DNA from: Prevotellaceae bacterium UBA2738
GTDB lineage: Bacteria; Bacteroidota; Bacteroidia; Bacteroidales; Bacteroidaceae
Length of the DNA: 55,933 nucleotides
NCBI GenBank assembly: GCA_002353585.1
Contig: DEJW01000046.1
Coordinates: 114,685-170,617 of the forward strand
Reading direction: 5' to 3'
The notes under the pieces are model-generated. The model did not search any database. It was not told the DNA's origin and saw only the letters and a program-made list of their open reading frames with translations. This document shows positions 16,406 to 24,135 of this stretch, one piece after another (within the stretch, counting starts at the first letter, position 1; each line of letters starts with the position of its first letter). Position numbers and translations under genes: made by a program.

Positions 16406-17623
16406 TTAAGGGTTTTCTTCGCTGAAGAAGGCGTTGCGATATTCGCCTGAGAGGAATTCGTAGCCGAAGCGGCAACGGAGGCAGTTTTTCTTGTCGCAAT
16501 ACTCCTTTTTGAGTTGGATGAGAGCCTGCGAATCGCCAGCCGAACGAGCGTCAAGTCCGCATTCCTGCCACATTCGCACGATATTGTTGTCTTCCACCTT
16601 GATAGCCTCAAGCAGGTCGAATGCCCTGTCTTCGTATTCCTCATTGGCATGATACCTGCCATAGGCAAAGACGGTGGGCACTACTGTGTTGATGATAAGC
16701 AGGTCGAGCTTCGCGCCCTTTATATTATATAAGGTGGATATCTCCTTCGAGTTTTTGCAGTTGAGCAGTTGGCTGAGCGAGGTTCGTTGCTCGTGATACA
16801 TCTGTGCCAGTTGCATAATGCGCACATGAGGGAAGTTCTGTGGCCTTGTTCGCAGGTATCGCCACAGGGTAGCGTCCATAGGGGAAAGCCCGAACTTCTT
16901 CTGCAGGTAGGCAAACTCCTGAGAGTATTTAGGGTCAACCTTGTCGAGCAAGCTAGCCATGCCTATAAAGATGCTCTCAATCTGGAAGAGGTTGTCGCGA
17001 TGGTGGGAGAGAGCGTTCATTGGCATCATCGTAGCCCATGTCTCAAAGGCATCGCCATTGATGCTGAAACCAAAGTTGCGCGAGAGGGTTACGAAGTAAG
17101 CAGCCTCCCATGAGCCCTTGGTCTTCTGCACTCGTTCCACTATAGCCGAGGTTTTCTGTTGCAGTCGCTCCACCTGTAGCGAACTGAGCCAACTGTGCAC
17201 CTTGAGCGAGGGCAACTTGGGTATTATCTTGTAGCATGGAGGGTATTTGTCAGAGTGGATAAGTCCCTCGTAGTCTTGTTTCAGTTCCTCAGCCACAGGC
17301 AGTTCGAGAGTGGTGAGCGTCTTGCCCTGACTGGTTTTTACCTCCATATCGGCCTGTTGCACCACATGCAGAATCACGCTGTCGTAGGCAGAATCCGTGT
17401 CGTGATGATGACGATACCAGTCGCTTGCCTTGATGTGAATCTCCACATTACCCACCCACAAAATGCCGTTTACCTTCACCTTGGCGTTGAAGAAGTCTGG
17501 TCCTGCATCGCTATTGTTGTATAGCCCAGGGTCTATCACCTCCACCATTCTGCCGTCAGTGGTGGTGAGCTTGCCCAAGGGCAACAGCTTGTGTCTCCAA
17601 GTATAGTGAAGCAGGCGTTCCAT
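16406..17623 (-). CDS. DUF2851 family protein
   Basis: 405 aa, full length. Recognised by the N-terminal block LLHYTWRHKLLPLGKL, DPGLYNNSDAGPDFFNAKV and VGNVEIHIKASDW; the C-terminus has CxxxNCLRCRFGYE, a possible metal site. The family is nearly restricted to Bacteroidetes and has no established function; the central HIKASDW...HHHDTD region looks nuclease-like (inference). It lies between rsmI and spmAB on minus. Confidence 0.85.
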   Translation of the reverse strand: MERLLHYTWRHKLLPLGKLTTTDGRMVEVIDPGLYNNSDAGPDFFNAKVKVNGILWVGNVEIHIKASDWYRHHHDTDSAYDSVILHVVQQADMEVKTSQGKTLTTLELPVAEELKQDYEGLIHSDKYPPCYKIIPKLPSLKVHSWLSSLQVERLQQKTSAIVERVQKTKGSWEAAYFVTLSRNFGFSINGDAFETWATMMPMNALSHHRDNLFQIESIFIGMASLLDKVDPKYSQEFAYLQKKFGLSPMDATLWRYLRTRPQNFPHVRIMQLAQMYHEQRTSLSQLLNCKNSKEISTLYNIKGAKLDLLIINTVVPTVFAYGRYHANEEYEDRAFDLLEAIKVEDNNIVRMWQECGLDARSAGDSQALIQLKKEYCDKKNCLRCRFGYEFLSGEYRNAFFSEENP

Positions 17624-17629
17624 TTGTTT

Positions 17630-17657
17630 AATTAGGAATTAGAAATTAGAAATTATT
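17630..17657. repeat. Period-7 array AATTAGG/AATTAGA
   Basis: Four units between rsmI and DUF2851. They carry the rsmI stop codon (TTC TAA on minus). Confidence 0.85.
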
Positions 17658-18413
17658 GGCAAGTTTGGCTTGTTTTCGCTGATATTTGCTCATGGGCTTA
17701 GCCTCCTCTTCCTCAGGGTTTGGGTGGTTGGCTTCCTTAGTTGGAGTGGAGCATCCCTCCACTATGAGCACAAACTCGCCTCGGGGTTCGTTGGCGATGA
17801 AGTGGTTGAGCACCTCGCGCATAGTTCCCCTCACGCTTTCCTCGTGTATCTTTGATATCTCGCGACAGGCACTTATCTTGCGTCCCTCGCCAAATGCTTC
17901 GCACATCTGTTCCAGAGTCTTCACTATGCGTCTGGGCGACTCGTAGATAATCATGGTGCGAGGTTCAGACGAGAGCTCCTGCAGACGAGTCTGTCTGCCC
18001 TTCTTCTGTGGTAGGAAGCCCTCGAAGCAGAATTTGTCGCATGGCAGTCCGCTACTCACCAAGGCAGGCACGAACGCTGTAGCCCCAGGCAGGGTGTGCA
18101 CCTCTATGCCAGCCTCTACAGCCTCTCTCACCAGATAGAACCCTGGGTCGCTGATGCCAGGAGTGCCAGCATCAGTAATCAGACAGATATTCTCGCCACT
18201 CTTCAGTCGCTCCACTATGTTGTGGGTGGTGGTGTGCTCATTAAACTTATGATGAGACATCAGCCTCTTGTCTGTTATGTCGAAATGCTTCAGCAGTATG
18301 CCACTCGTACGAGTGTCCTCGCAGAGTATCAGGTCAGCCTCCTTGAGCAGTCTCACCGCTCTGAAGGTCATATCCTCCATATTGCCTACTGGCGTTGGTA
18401 TCAGGTATAGCAC
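17646..18413 (-). CDS. rsmI: 16S rRNA C1402 2'-O-ribose methyltransferase RsmI
   Basis: SAM-dependent tetrapyrrole-methylase-fold enzyme that 2'-O-methylates C1402 of 16S rRNA; RsmH in the dcw cluster N4-methylates the same base. 255 aa. Family blocks are clear: LYLIPTPVGNMEDMTFRA, CEDTRTSG, ITDAGTPGISDPG, LPGATAFVPALVSSGLP, YESPRRI. It starts with GTG at 18413; the frame upstream runs through the GTTCATA-type array to the AI-2E gene stop without any ATG. A Lys/Glu-rich tail follows residue 230. Confidence 0.94.
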   Translation of the reverse strand: MLYLIPTPVGNMEDMTFRAVRLLKEADLILCEDTRTSGILLKHFDITDKRLMSHHKFNEHTTTHNIVERLKSGENICLITDAGTPGISDPGFYLVREAVEAGIEVHTLPGATAFVPALVSSGLPCDKFCFEGFLPQKKGRQTRLQELSSEPRTMIIYESPRRIVKTLEQMCEAFGEGRKISACREISKIHEESVRGTMREVLNHFIANEPRGEFVLIVEGCSTPTKEANHPNPEEEEAKPMSKYQRKQAKLANNF

Positions 18414-18419
18414 GTCTAT

Positions 18420-18450
18420 GAACTGTGAACTATGAATTGTGAACTATGAA
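18420..18450. repeat. Period-7 array GAACTAT/GAACTGT
   Basis: Four units plus a partial one, the reverse complement of the GTTCATA family. It carries the stop codon of the AI-2E-type permease. Confidence 0.9.
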
Positions 18451-19520
18451 ACCTCATCCTCTTTGGTGATGTATCTCTTCCAATAGAGAATAATCACGGT
18501 AGTGGCAGGCAGGGCTATGATAAGTCCGATGAAACCGAGCAAAGCGCCCCATACTGAGAGCGAGAGCAGAAGTACGGCAGGGTTCAGTCCCATCTTGCTG
18601 CTCATCACCTTAGGAGTGACGATTCCATCGATAATAATCTGTACCACACAGAACACTATTACGGCACTGCCAAAGACTATCCAGTAGCTCTGACCAGTCT
18701 CTGATGCCTTCATCGCAGCCAGAAAGGCAGTGGGTATGAGGGCTGTGGTGTGCAGGTAAGGCACCATATCGAGTATGCCAATCAGTATGCCAAGACCTAT
18801 AGCCATTGGGAAGTCGATGATCAGGAATCCTATGCAGAAGAGCACACCCATAGTGAATGCCACCAGTCCCTGTCCGCGTATGTAGTTGTTGAGCGACACC
18901 TTGAGGTCTGATGCCAGATCCTGCCAGAAAGGACGGAGCCTCTTAGGGAATATGCGAATCCAGTTTTCGGTCAGGTACTCATAGTCCATCAATATGAAGA
19001 ACATATAGAGCAGGGTGATACATGAGGCTATGATACTCAGCAGTATGGTGACACCCTCGCTCAGGGCGGTAAACACCTTAGGCATCGTCTCCTTAATGGT
19101 GGAGGTAAAGTTGTCAGACTTCAGGAAGTTTGCCACTTCCTCCTTGTTGTTGGCTACCCACCACTGTATGGTTTCAGGGAAATTCTTTATGTGGGTGGCA
19201 TTATGCAGATATTGTGTAGCGAGGGTGGTGAAGCGCGAAAACTCCTCTATCATAGGTGGGATGATGAGGTATATCACACCACCAAGTACCAGCATAACGG
19301 TGAAGAAGGCTATCAGTATGCTCACAGCACGCCACCTTATCTTCATCCTGTGCTCTATGAATCGCACCAGAGGGTAAAGCAGGTAAGCGAAAATCCATGC
19401 TATGAAAAACGGTAGCAGTACGGCGCTGAGGTAGTCGAGTATCAGGCATGCTATCACCACGAGGGCAATGATTATGCCTCCTCGCATCGCACGGTCAAAT
19501 GTAATAGGTCCTTCTATCAT
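18444..19520 (-). CDS. AI-2E family transporter (TqsA/PerM-type permease)
   Basis: 358 aa from the ATG at 19520 (MIEGPITFDRAMRGG); longer upstream reading lies before the promoter box. About eight membrane segments, with the family block GILDMVPYLHTTALIPTAF and the C-terminal MSSKMGLNPAVLLLSLSVWG. Such permeases export small molecules or exchange Na+/H+; the substrate is unknown. Possible co-transcription with rsmI (30 nt). Confidence 0.88.
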   Translation of the reverse strand: MIEGPITFDRAMRGGIIIALVVIACLILDYLSAVLLPFFIAWIFAYLLYPLVRFIEHRMKIRWRAVSILIAFFTVMLVLGGVIYLIIPPMIEEFSRFTTLATQYLHNATHIKNFPETIQWWVANNKEEVANFLKSDNFTSTIKETMPKVFTALSEGVTILLSIIASCITLLYMFFILMDYEYLTENWIRIFPKRLRPFWQDLASDLKVSLNNYIRGQGLVAFTMGVLFCIGFLIIDFPMAIGLGILIGILDMVPYLHTTALIPTAFLAAMKASETGQSYWIVFGSAVIVFCVVQIIIDGIVTPKVMSSKMGLNPAVLLLSLSVWGALLGFIGLIIALPATTVIILYWKRYITKEDEVS

Positions 19521-19548
19521 AATGTGTTGTCGCAAAAAAATATTTCGC

Positions 19549-19556
19549 CAAAGGTA
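19549..19556 (-). promoter_or_regulatory. Promoter -7 box for the AI-2E-type permease
   Basis: TACCTTTG on minus, 28 nt before the ATG at 19520. Confidence 0.7.
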
Positions 19557-19650
19557 CAAAAAACTTTCCGAACAGCAAGCATATAAGTTAAAAAACACTA
19601 ACATTTCAACAACTTTTCACAATTTGCTTCTCCATCTATTCTTTTTTTTG

Positions 19651-19658
19651 TACCTTTG
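19651..19658 (+). promoter_or_regulatory. Promoter for tRNA-Lys
   Basis: TACCTTTG with an upstream TTTG at 19623-19626. Confidence 0.75.
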
Positions 19659-19721
19659 CACCGCATTTTTGCAGAGTGCCTCCCTTGTGGAGGTTAAAAT
19701 CAGCAAGAATGAAGTAGGGTA

Positions 19722-19794
19722 GATCCGCTAGCTCAGTCGGTAGAGCATCACACTTTTAATGTGGGGGTCTTGGGTTCGAACCCCAAGCGGATCA
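19722..19794 (+). tRNA. tRNA-Lys (anticodon TTT)
   Basis: A 73-nt cloverleaf: acceptor GATCCGC pairs with GCGGATC plus discriminator A; anticodon stem TCACA/TGTGG with loop CTTTTAA gives anticodon TTT; T-arm GGTTCGAACC. CCA is not encoded. It has its own promoter and terminator, so it is a single-gene unit. Confidence 0.97.
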
Positions 19795-19799
19795 CGCAA

Positions 19800-19834
19800 G
19801 AAAAGGAAGCTTTAAAGGCTTCCTTTTTCTTTTG
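19800..19834 (+). terminator. Intrinsic terminator of tRNA-Lys
   Basis: AAAAGGAAGC, loop TTTAAAG, GCTTCCTTTTT, then a T-rich run. Confidence 0.85.
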
Positions 19835-19879
19835 GGGTTAATAGAGTTCTTAACTTGAAAGCTAAACAAGAAAAAGTTT

Positions 19880-19951
19880 CCAGAGCCTCTGGACACAGTG
19901 AACGGAGCCCCAGAACAATGTGTTCCAAAAAGCTGGGAGAAATTTGGAACA
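19880..19951. other. Inverted repeats in the 190-nt gap after tRNA-Lys
   Basis: CCAGAG-C-CTCTGG at 19880-19892 and TGTTCCAAA (19921-19929)/TTTGGAACA (19943-19951). No gene is seen in this gap. Confidence 0.6.
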
Positions 19952-20027
19952 GTGTGTTCAGTATGCAACTGTAACGCGTTATCACTGGTTTTTTGGAGGT
20001 TTGTTTTGCTATTTGGATTTTTCTTCG

Positions 20028-20035
20028 TACCTTTG
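20028..20035 (+). promoter_or_regulatory. Promoter -7 box for the YfcE-type phosphodiesterase
   Basis: TACCTTTG ends 7 nt before the ATG at 20042, implying leaderless translation. Confidence 0.75.
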
Positions 20036-20041
20036 CCATGA

Positions 20042-20530
20042 ATGAAGAAGATAGGTTTGCTTTCAGATACCCATTCGCATTGGGATGAGCGCTATGTGAA
20101 GTATTTCACAGGGTGTGACGAGATATGGCATGTGGGCGATTTCGGTACTATCGAGATAGCTGATAGGCTGAGGGAGATAGCCACTCTGCGAGGTGTTTAT
20201 GGCAACATAGACGGCGATGTGGTGAGGAGAGAGTTTCCTGAGGTGTTGCGCTTCAAGTGTGAGGAGGTGGATGTGCTGATGAAGCACATAGGAGGCTATC
20301 CAGGCAAGTATGACCGTTCGATAATGCGCCAGATATACGATACCCCCCCAAAACTCTTTATCTCAGGCCATTCGCATATAACCAAGGTGATGTTTGACCA
20401 CAGGCTGCATATTCTCCACATCAACCCAGGAGCGGCAGGGCTGTATGGTCAGCAGCCAGTTCGCACGTTGGTGCGCTTTGTGATAGACGGCGAACAGGTG
20501 AAGGATTTGGAAGTGATAGAGTTGGGGTGA
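20042..20530 (+). CDS. YfcE/MJ0936-type metallophosphoesterase
   Basis: 162-aa calcineurin-like phosphodiesterase. Metal ligands in order: SDTHSH (D-x-H), HVGDFG (GD), YGNIDGD (GNxD), MKHIGG (His), SGHSHI (GHxH). YfcE-type enzymes hydrolyse phosphodiesters with Mn2+ in vitro; the cellular substrate is unknown. The ATG at 20042 is within 2 nt of the predicted transcription start; an ATG at 20038 is out of frame. Monocistronic by context. Confidence 0.9.
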   Translation: MKKIGLLSDTHSHWDERYVKYFTGCDEIWHVGDFGTIEIADRLREIATLRGVYGNIDGDVVRREFPEVLRFKCEEVDVLMKHIGGYPGKYDRSIMRQIYDTPPKLFISGHSHITKVMFDHRLHILHINPGAAGLYGQQPVRTLVRFVIDGEQVKDLEVIELG

Positions 20531-20608
20531 CGAGATGATATATAACAAAAAAGGTAAAGAGACAGAAAAATATTGGGATAAAGTTGCGCTTTTTTGGAAA
20601 AATATTTG

Positions 20609-20616
20609 TAATTTTG
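20609..20616 (+). promoter_or_regulatory. Promoter -7 box for glsA-glsB
   Basis: TAATTTTG with TTTTTTGG about 15 nt upstream; leader of about 50 nt. Confidence 0.55.
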
Positions 20617-20671
20617 CGCTAAATTTCTTTTTCACCCTTACGCCTTATTTATATACGTACTTAAGACCAGC

Positions 20672-21502
20672 ATGATTGAGGTAACAAAAAAGACCATTGA
20701 TATAGACCGATTATTACGCTCAAAACTGGGCGATAAGGCTCGCTATGTGCCTCGCTTCCTGGTGAACTGGCTGAAGAAACTTATCTGGGAAGACAGAATA
20801 AATGAGTTCCTTTGGGAGTCTCGTGACGAGGTAGGTGTTCCCTGGCTGAAGCACGGCTTACGCTATCTGGGCAACGAGATAGTGGTGGATGGATGGGAGA
20901 ACCTGCCTGATGCCACAGACGGCATGCGCTTCACCTTCGTATCTAACCATCCGCTGGGTGGAATCGACGGTATAGCGATAGGAACGGTGTTGGGCGATAA
21001 GTATGGCGAGAACTTCAAATATCTGGTCAACGACCTGCTGATGAACCTTCCAGGACTGGCTCCGCTCTGCATACCAGTAAATATAGCAGGCAAGAAGCAG
21101 GCAAGAGACTTGCCAAGGATGGTGGATGAGGTGTTTGAGTCGGATGTGCACATGCTGATGTTCCCTGCAGGGCTCTGCTCGAGGAAGATAGATGGCGAGA
21201 TACACGACCTGCCTTGGAAGAAAGCCTTCATAACCAAGAGCGTGAAGACCCACCGCGATGTGGTGCCTATACACTTTGAGGGCAGAAACTCGGAGCGGTT
21301 CTATCGCATAGCCAACATATGCAAGATGCTGCACCTGAAGGTGAACATTGCCATGTTGTATCTGGTGGACGAGATGTTCAGGAACGAGGGCAAGACGTTC
21401 AAGATTAAGATAGGCAAGCCCATAGCGTGGCAGACGTTCGACAGGTCGAAGTCGCCACAGGAGTGGGCAAAGTATGTGGAAGACTTAGTATATAAACTGT
21501 AA
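20672..21502 (+). CDS. glsA: Lysophospholipid-type O-acyltransferase, probable glycine-lipid synthase GlsA
   Basis: 276 aa PlsC-like acyltransferase: VSNHPLGGIDG carries the acyltransferase His-Asp pair (spaced HX5D), and FPAGLCSRK is the block that usually reads FPEGTRS. It is followed 24 nt later by a GNAT-type N-acyltransferase. This pair matches the Bacteroides glsA/glsB genes that make acylated glycine lipids (O-acylation of N-acyl-3-hydroxy-fatty acyl glycine). The enzyme family is seen directly; the glycine-lipid assignment rests on the pair. Confidence 0.8.
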   Translation: MIEVTKKTIDIDRLLRSKLGDKARYVPRFLVNWLKKLIWEDRINEFLWESRDEVGVPWLKHGLRYLGNEIVVDGWENLPDATDGMRFTFVSNHPLGGIDGIAIGTVLGDKYGENFKYLVNDLLMNLPGLAPLCIPVNIAGKKQARDLPRMVDEVFESDVHMLMFPAGLCSRKIDGEIHDLPWKKAFITKSVKTHRDVVPIHFEGRNSERFYRIANICKMLHLKVNIAMLYLVDEMFRNEGKTFKIKIGKPIAWQTFDRSKSPQEWAKYVEDLVYKL

Positions 21503-21526
21503 CAGAATATAATAACCCGAACTTAG

Positions 21527-22522
21527 ATGGATGCAGAAATCATAGCACCAGTACCCCTTGAGCTCATAAAGGCGGAACTCACTCCAGAGAAGAAGTTGCG
21601 CATGACCAACAAGAGCAACAACGAGATATACATCTTTACGTATCACGACTCACCCAACCTGATGCGTGAGATAGGTCGTCTGCGCGAGATAACCTTCCGT
21701 ATGGCTGGAGGCGGAACAGGCAAGGAACTTGACTGGGACGAGTATGACACATGCGAGAACTGCTACAAGCAGCTCATAGTGTGGAATCCTGAGTCGGAGG
21801 AGATAATAGGTGGCTATCGCTATCTGATGGGTGATGAGTGGACCTACGACGAGAATGGTCAGCCAGAACTCGCCACAAGCCATCTGTTTAAGTTCTCAGA
21901 GAAGTTTATCAAGGAGTATGCCCCATACACCATAGAGCTGGGTCGCTCGTTTGTTACACCTGAATACCAGAGCAGCAAGATGGGAGCCAAGAGCCTCTTT
22001 GCACTCGACAACCTGTGGGACGGACTGGGCGCTCTGACCGTCATCAACCCCAAGATGAAGTATTACTTTGGCAAGATGACTATGTACCCAAGCTACATAC
22101 GTTTTGGCAGAGACCTGATACTCTACTTCCTCAAGAAGCATTTTGACGATAAGGAAGGACTGATATATCCGATGAAACCGTTGGAACTGGAGACACCAGA
22201 AGAGGAACTCGCTCAGGTGTTCTGCGGACGAGACTTCAAGGAAGACTATCGTATACTCAATGGAGGCATCAGAGCCTTAGGCTTCAATATCCCACCACTG
22301 GTTAATGCCTATATGAACCTCTCGCCAACCATGAAACTCTTTGGCACAGCCATCAACTACGGCTTCGGCGATGTGGAGGAGACAGGCATACTCATTGCCG
22401 TTGACGAGATACTGGAGAGCAAACGAGTAAGACACATAGAGTCGTTCGTCAAGCAACACCCAGAATCACTCAATCTCACCAGCGGAGCGGCAAAAGTGGT
22501 GAAAGAAATAAAAAGAGTGTAG
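21527..22522 (+). CDS. glsB: GNAT-type N-acyltransferase, probable glycine-lipid synthase GlsB
   Basis: 331 aa, OlsB/'hemolysin-like' acetyltransferase (Acetyltransf_5). Segments EIGRLREITFRMAGGGTG, ELGRSFVTPEYQ and MYPSYIRFGRDLILYFL match the family. GlsB transfers a 3-hydroxyacyl group from ACP to glycine, the first step of glycine-lipid (and related lipoamino acid) synthesis. Operon with glsA. After the stop comes the second copy of the double-hairpin repeat, then convergent recO. Confidence 0.85.
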   Translation: MDAEIIAPVPLELIKAELTPEKKLRMTNKSNNEIYIFTYHDSPNLMREIGRLREITFRMAGGGTGKELDWDEYDTCENCYKQLIVWNPESEEIIGGYRYLMGDEWTYDENGQPELATSHLFKFSEKFIKEYAPYTIELGRSFVTPEYQSSKMGAKSLFALDNLWDGLGALTVINPKMKYYFGKMTMYPSYIRFGRDLILYFLKKHFDDKEGLIYPMKPLELETPEEELAQVFCGRDFKEDYRILNGGIRALGFNIPPLVNAYMNLSPTMKLFGTAINYGFGDVEETGILIAVDEILESKRVRHIESFVKQHPESLNLTSGAAKVVKEIKRV

Positions 22523-22524
22523 GG

Positions 22525-22566
22525 TTCTTGCGCTCCGTAGGTGCTCAGGCGAGCAGAGCTCGGAGG
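22525..22566. repeat. Double-stem hairpin repeat, copy 2
   Basis: Same as 4638-4680 with one base change in the right arm: CTCCG (22533-22537)...TGCTC-AGGC-GAGCA...CGGAG (22561-22565). It sits between convergent glsB and recO and may terminate both. Confidence 0.85.
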
Positions 22567-22571
22567 AGAGT

Positions 22572-23291
22572 TTAGAGTTCCCTGAGGACTTCGAGGGTCT
22601 TCATCTCGCCAAACTGGGGAATGTGAAGACGATAATACATCAGGGTGATATCGATGATGCGATTGCGCTCATTGCGAGATAAAGGAAAGAGATGCAAGTT
22701 GGATGGAGACATACGCATGAGAATCTGCATTTTCTTAGCATCCTCAGCATTCAGGAAATCGGAATGGAGTGGGGCAGTAGTGCAGAAGACACCCTCGCGA
22801 AGGTCGAACAAGGCACCCTCTTCGTAGGTTGACATATCAGGCTGAAACCCTAAGAACAACGACATCCTGACCATAAACATAAGGTGGAAGTTGGCTATGC
22901 CCTTGTTGCTCGCATCAAGCCAGGTGAGACTCTGCTCCACAAAGTCATAAAGCAAGGCATCGGTATGCATGCTGCGAGTGGCATAATTCATAAACTCAGC
23001 CAGGAAGAAGGTGATAGCCATCTTTTTTCCGTCAAGAGAGATAGAAGAATAAGGTATAGCAATCTGAGCCTCCTTGATGCGCGACATGTGTTGGCGAGGC
23101 GAGCGCTCGAGGTTAACATTCAGTATGGTCATAGGCTGAAAATATTGCCTGCGCACTTTCGAGGTTCTCGAAGTAGTGATTTTCCATACGGCAGACAGTC
23201 TTCCCTCCTCTCTCGAAAGGAAATCGACGATGAGCTTGCTGTCATTGATTTTCACCGTCCTGAGCACTATGCCACGAGTCTTGCTCTCCAT
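22572..23291 (-). CDS. recO: DNA repair protein RecO
   Basis: 239 aa. N-terminal OB-fold (KTRGIVLRTVKINDSKLIVDFL) and helical C-terminal domain, as in RecO, which with RecR loads RecA on SSB-coated DNA. The zinc cysteines of some RecO proteins are absent. Start chosen at the ATG at 23291 (MESKTRG); the TTG at 23303 lies in the promoter box. The start is about 10 nt from the box, so the leader is about 4-5 nt. Confidence 0.9.
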   Translation of the reverse strand: MESKTRGIVLRTVKINDSKLIVDFLSREEGRLSAVWKITTSRTSKVRRQYFQPMTILNVNLERSPRQHMSRIKEAQIAIPYSSISLDGKKMAITFFLAEFMNYATRSMHTDALLYDFVEQSLTWLDASNKGIANFHLMFMVRMSLFLGFQPDMSTYEEGALFDLREGVFCTTAPLHSDFLNAEDAKKMQILMRMSPSNLHLFPLSRNERNRIIDITLMYYRLHIPQFGEMKTLEVLREL

Positions 23292-23300
23292 TTTATGATG

Positions 23301-23308
23301 CAAAAGTA
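23301..23308 (-). promoter_or_regulatory. Promoter -7 box for recO
   Basis: TACTTTTG on minus, about 10 nt before the ATG at 23291. Confidence 0.6.
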
Positions 23309-23371
23309 TGAAAAATAAATCGTTTTGAGAAAAATATCATGAGAAAATTTGCACATGTAACAAAAAATGAC

Positions 23372-23379
23372 TACCTTTG
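23372..23379 (+). promoter_or_regulatory. Promoter for tRNA-Glu (and probably rpsT)
   Basis: TACCTTTG with upstream TTTGC at 23348-23352. The transcript leader contains CTAAGAG...CTCTTAG, which can pair before the tRNA. No separate box is seen before rpsT. Confidence 0.75.
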
Positions 23380-23443
23380 CACCCGCTAAGAGGAATGGTG
23401 CCTTTGAAAAAGCGCCGCTACAGTCTCTTAGTCAAACTGGTTT

Positions 23444-23515
23444 GGCGCGTTCGTATATCGGTTAGTACTCAAGATTTTCATTCTTGCAAGAGGGGTCCGA
23501 CTCCCCTACGCGCTA
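23444..23515 (+). tRNA. tRNA-Glu (anticodon TTC)
   Basis: 72-nt cloverleaf: acceptor GGCGCGT/ACGCGCT with a G-U first pair, discriminator A; anticodon stem CAAGA/TCTTG with loop TTTTCAT (anticodon TTC); T-arm GGGGTCCGACTCCCC. CCA not encoded. Probably processed from a transcript that continues to rpsT. Confidence 0.97.
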
Positions 23516-23530
23516 CAAAACAATAATTAT

Positions 23531-23645
23531 TCGTCATCGGACAGAGATGTTCATCGTGGTGGCGAAGGGAATGGGGCAAGAGGCGTGAGAGCCGAAAGCC
23601 GATGTTTCCGCCCAGGGCAGCTGTAGTGGCGCAAGACCCATAAGC
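23531..23645 (+). ncRNA. Candidate structured leader of rpsT
   Basis: The 180-nt gap between tRNA-Glu and rpsT is GC-rich. CATCGG (23535-23540) can pair with CCGATG (23599-23604), closing a 70-nt domain with inner GATG-TT-CATC and GGC-rich helices, followed by CCGCCCAGGGC. This looks like a cis-regulatory RNA, perhaps S20 autogenous control. I do not recognise a named family. Confidence 0.5.
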
Positions 23646-23695
23646 TAATGTAAAACGTCAGCAAGAAAACTGGCACAAAACAAAAGAAAAAGAAA

Positions 23696-23950
23696 ATGGC
23701 AAATCACAAGTCATGCGAAAAGAGAATCCGCCAGACTAAGGTAAGGACTCAGAGCAACAAGTATTATGCGAAGACTATGCGTAACGCAGTTCGTAAGCTT
23801 CGCGCTACAACAGACAAGGAAGAGGCAGTAAACCTCTATCCAAAAGTGCAGAAGATGCTTGACAAGCTTGCAAAGAACAACGTTATTCATAAGAATAAGG
23901 CAGCTAACATCAAGTCAAGTCTCGCACTTCACATCCAGAAGCTTGGCTAA
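23696..23950 (+). CDS. rpsT: 30S ribosomal protein S20
   Basis: 84 aa, basic three-helix-bundle protein binding the 16S rRNA 5' domain. Begins MANHKSCEKRIRQTKVR and contains NKYYAKTMRNAVRKLR and NNVIHKNKAANIKSSLA, typical of S20. Preceded by a structured leader and followed by an intrinsic terminator. Confidence 0.97.
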   Translation: MANHKSCEKRIRQTKVRTQSNKYYAKTMRNAVRKLRATTDKEEAVNLYPKVQKMLDKLAKNNVIHKNKAANIKSSLALHIQKLG

Positions 23951-24003
23951 GCTCTGGACCAAAAGACAGAACACAAGATTGTTTCCATAATAATTTTTTT
24001 TTG

Positions 24004-24040
24004 AAGGGTTGCAGCTCGTGAGGGGTAGCAACCTTTTTTT
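24004..24040 (+). terminator. Intrinsic terminator after rpsT
   Basis: GGTTGC (24007-24012) pairs with GCAACC (24028-24033), followed by seven T. Confidence 0.8.
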
Positions 24041-24098
24041 ATTCCTTTTTATAACCTTTTTTATGCCTTTTTTATTTGGCTATATCATATTTTTTTGT

Positions 24099-24106
24099 TA
24101 ACTTTG
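24099..24106 (+). promoter_or_regulatory. Promoter for gyrB
   Basis: TAACTTTG with TTTG at 24075-24078, 20 nt upstream; leader of about 25 nt. Confidence 0.7.
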
Positions 24107-24135
24107 CAAGGAATAAAAACAATGTCACTAATCTA

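Noticed and set aside
23548..23589. 13-codon ORF (MFIVVAKGMGQEA) in the rpsT leader
   Set aside because: Lies inside the predicted RNA helices and has no translation signal; probably chance.
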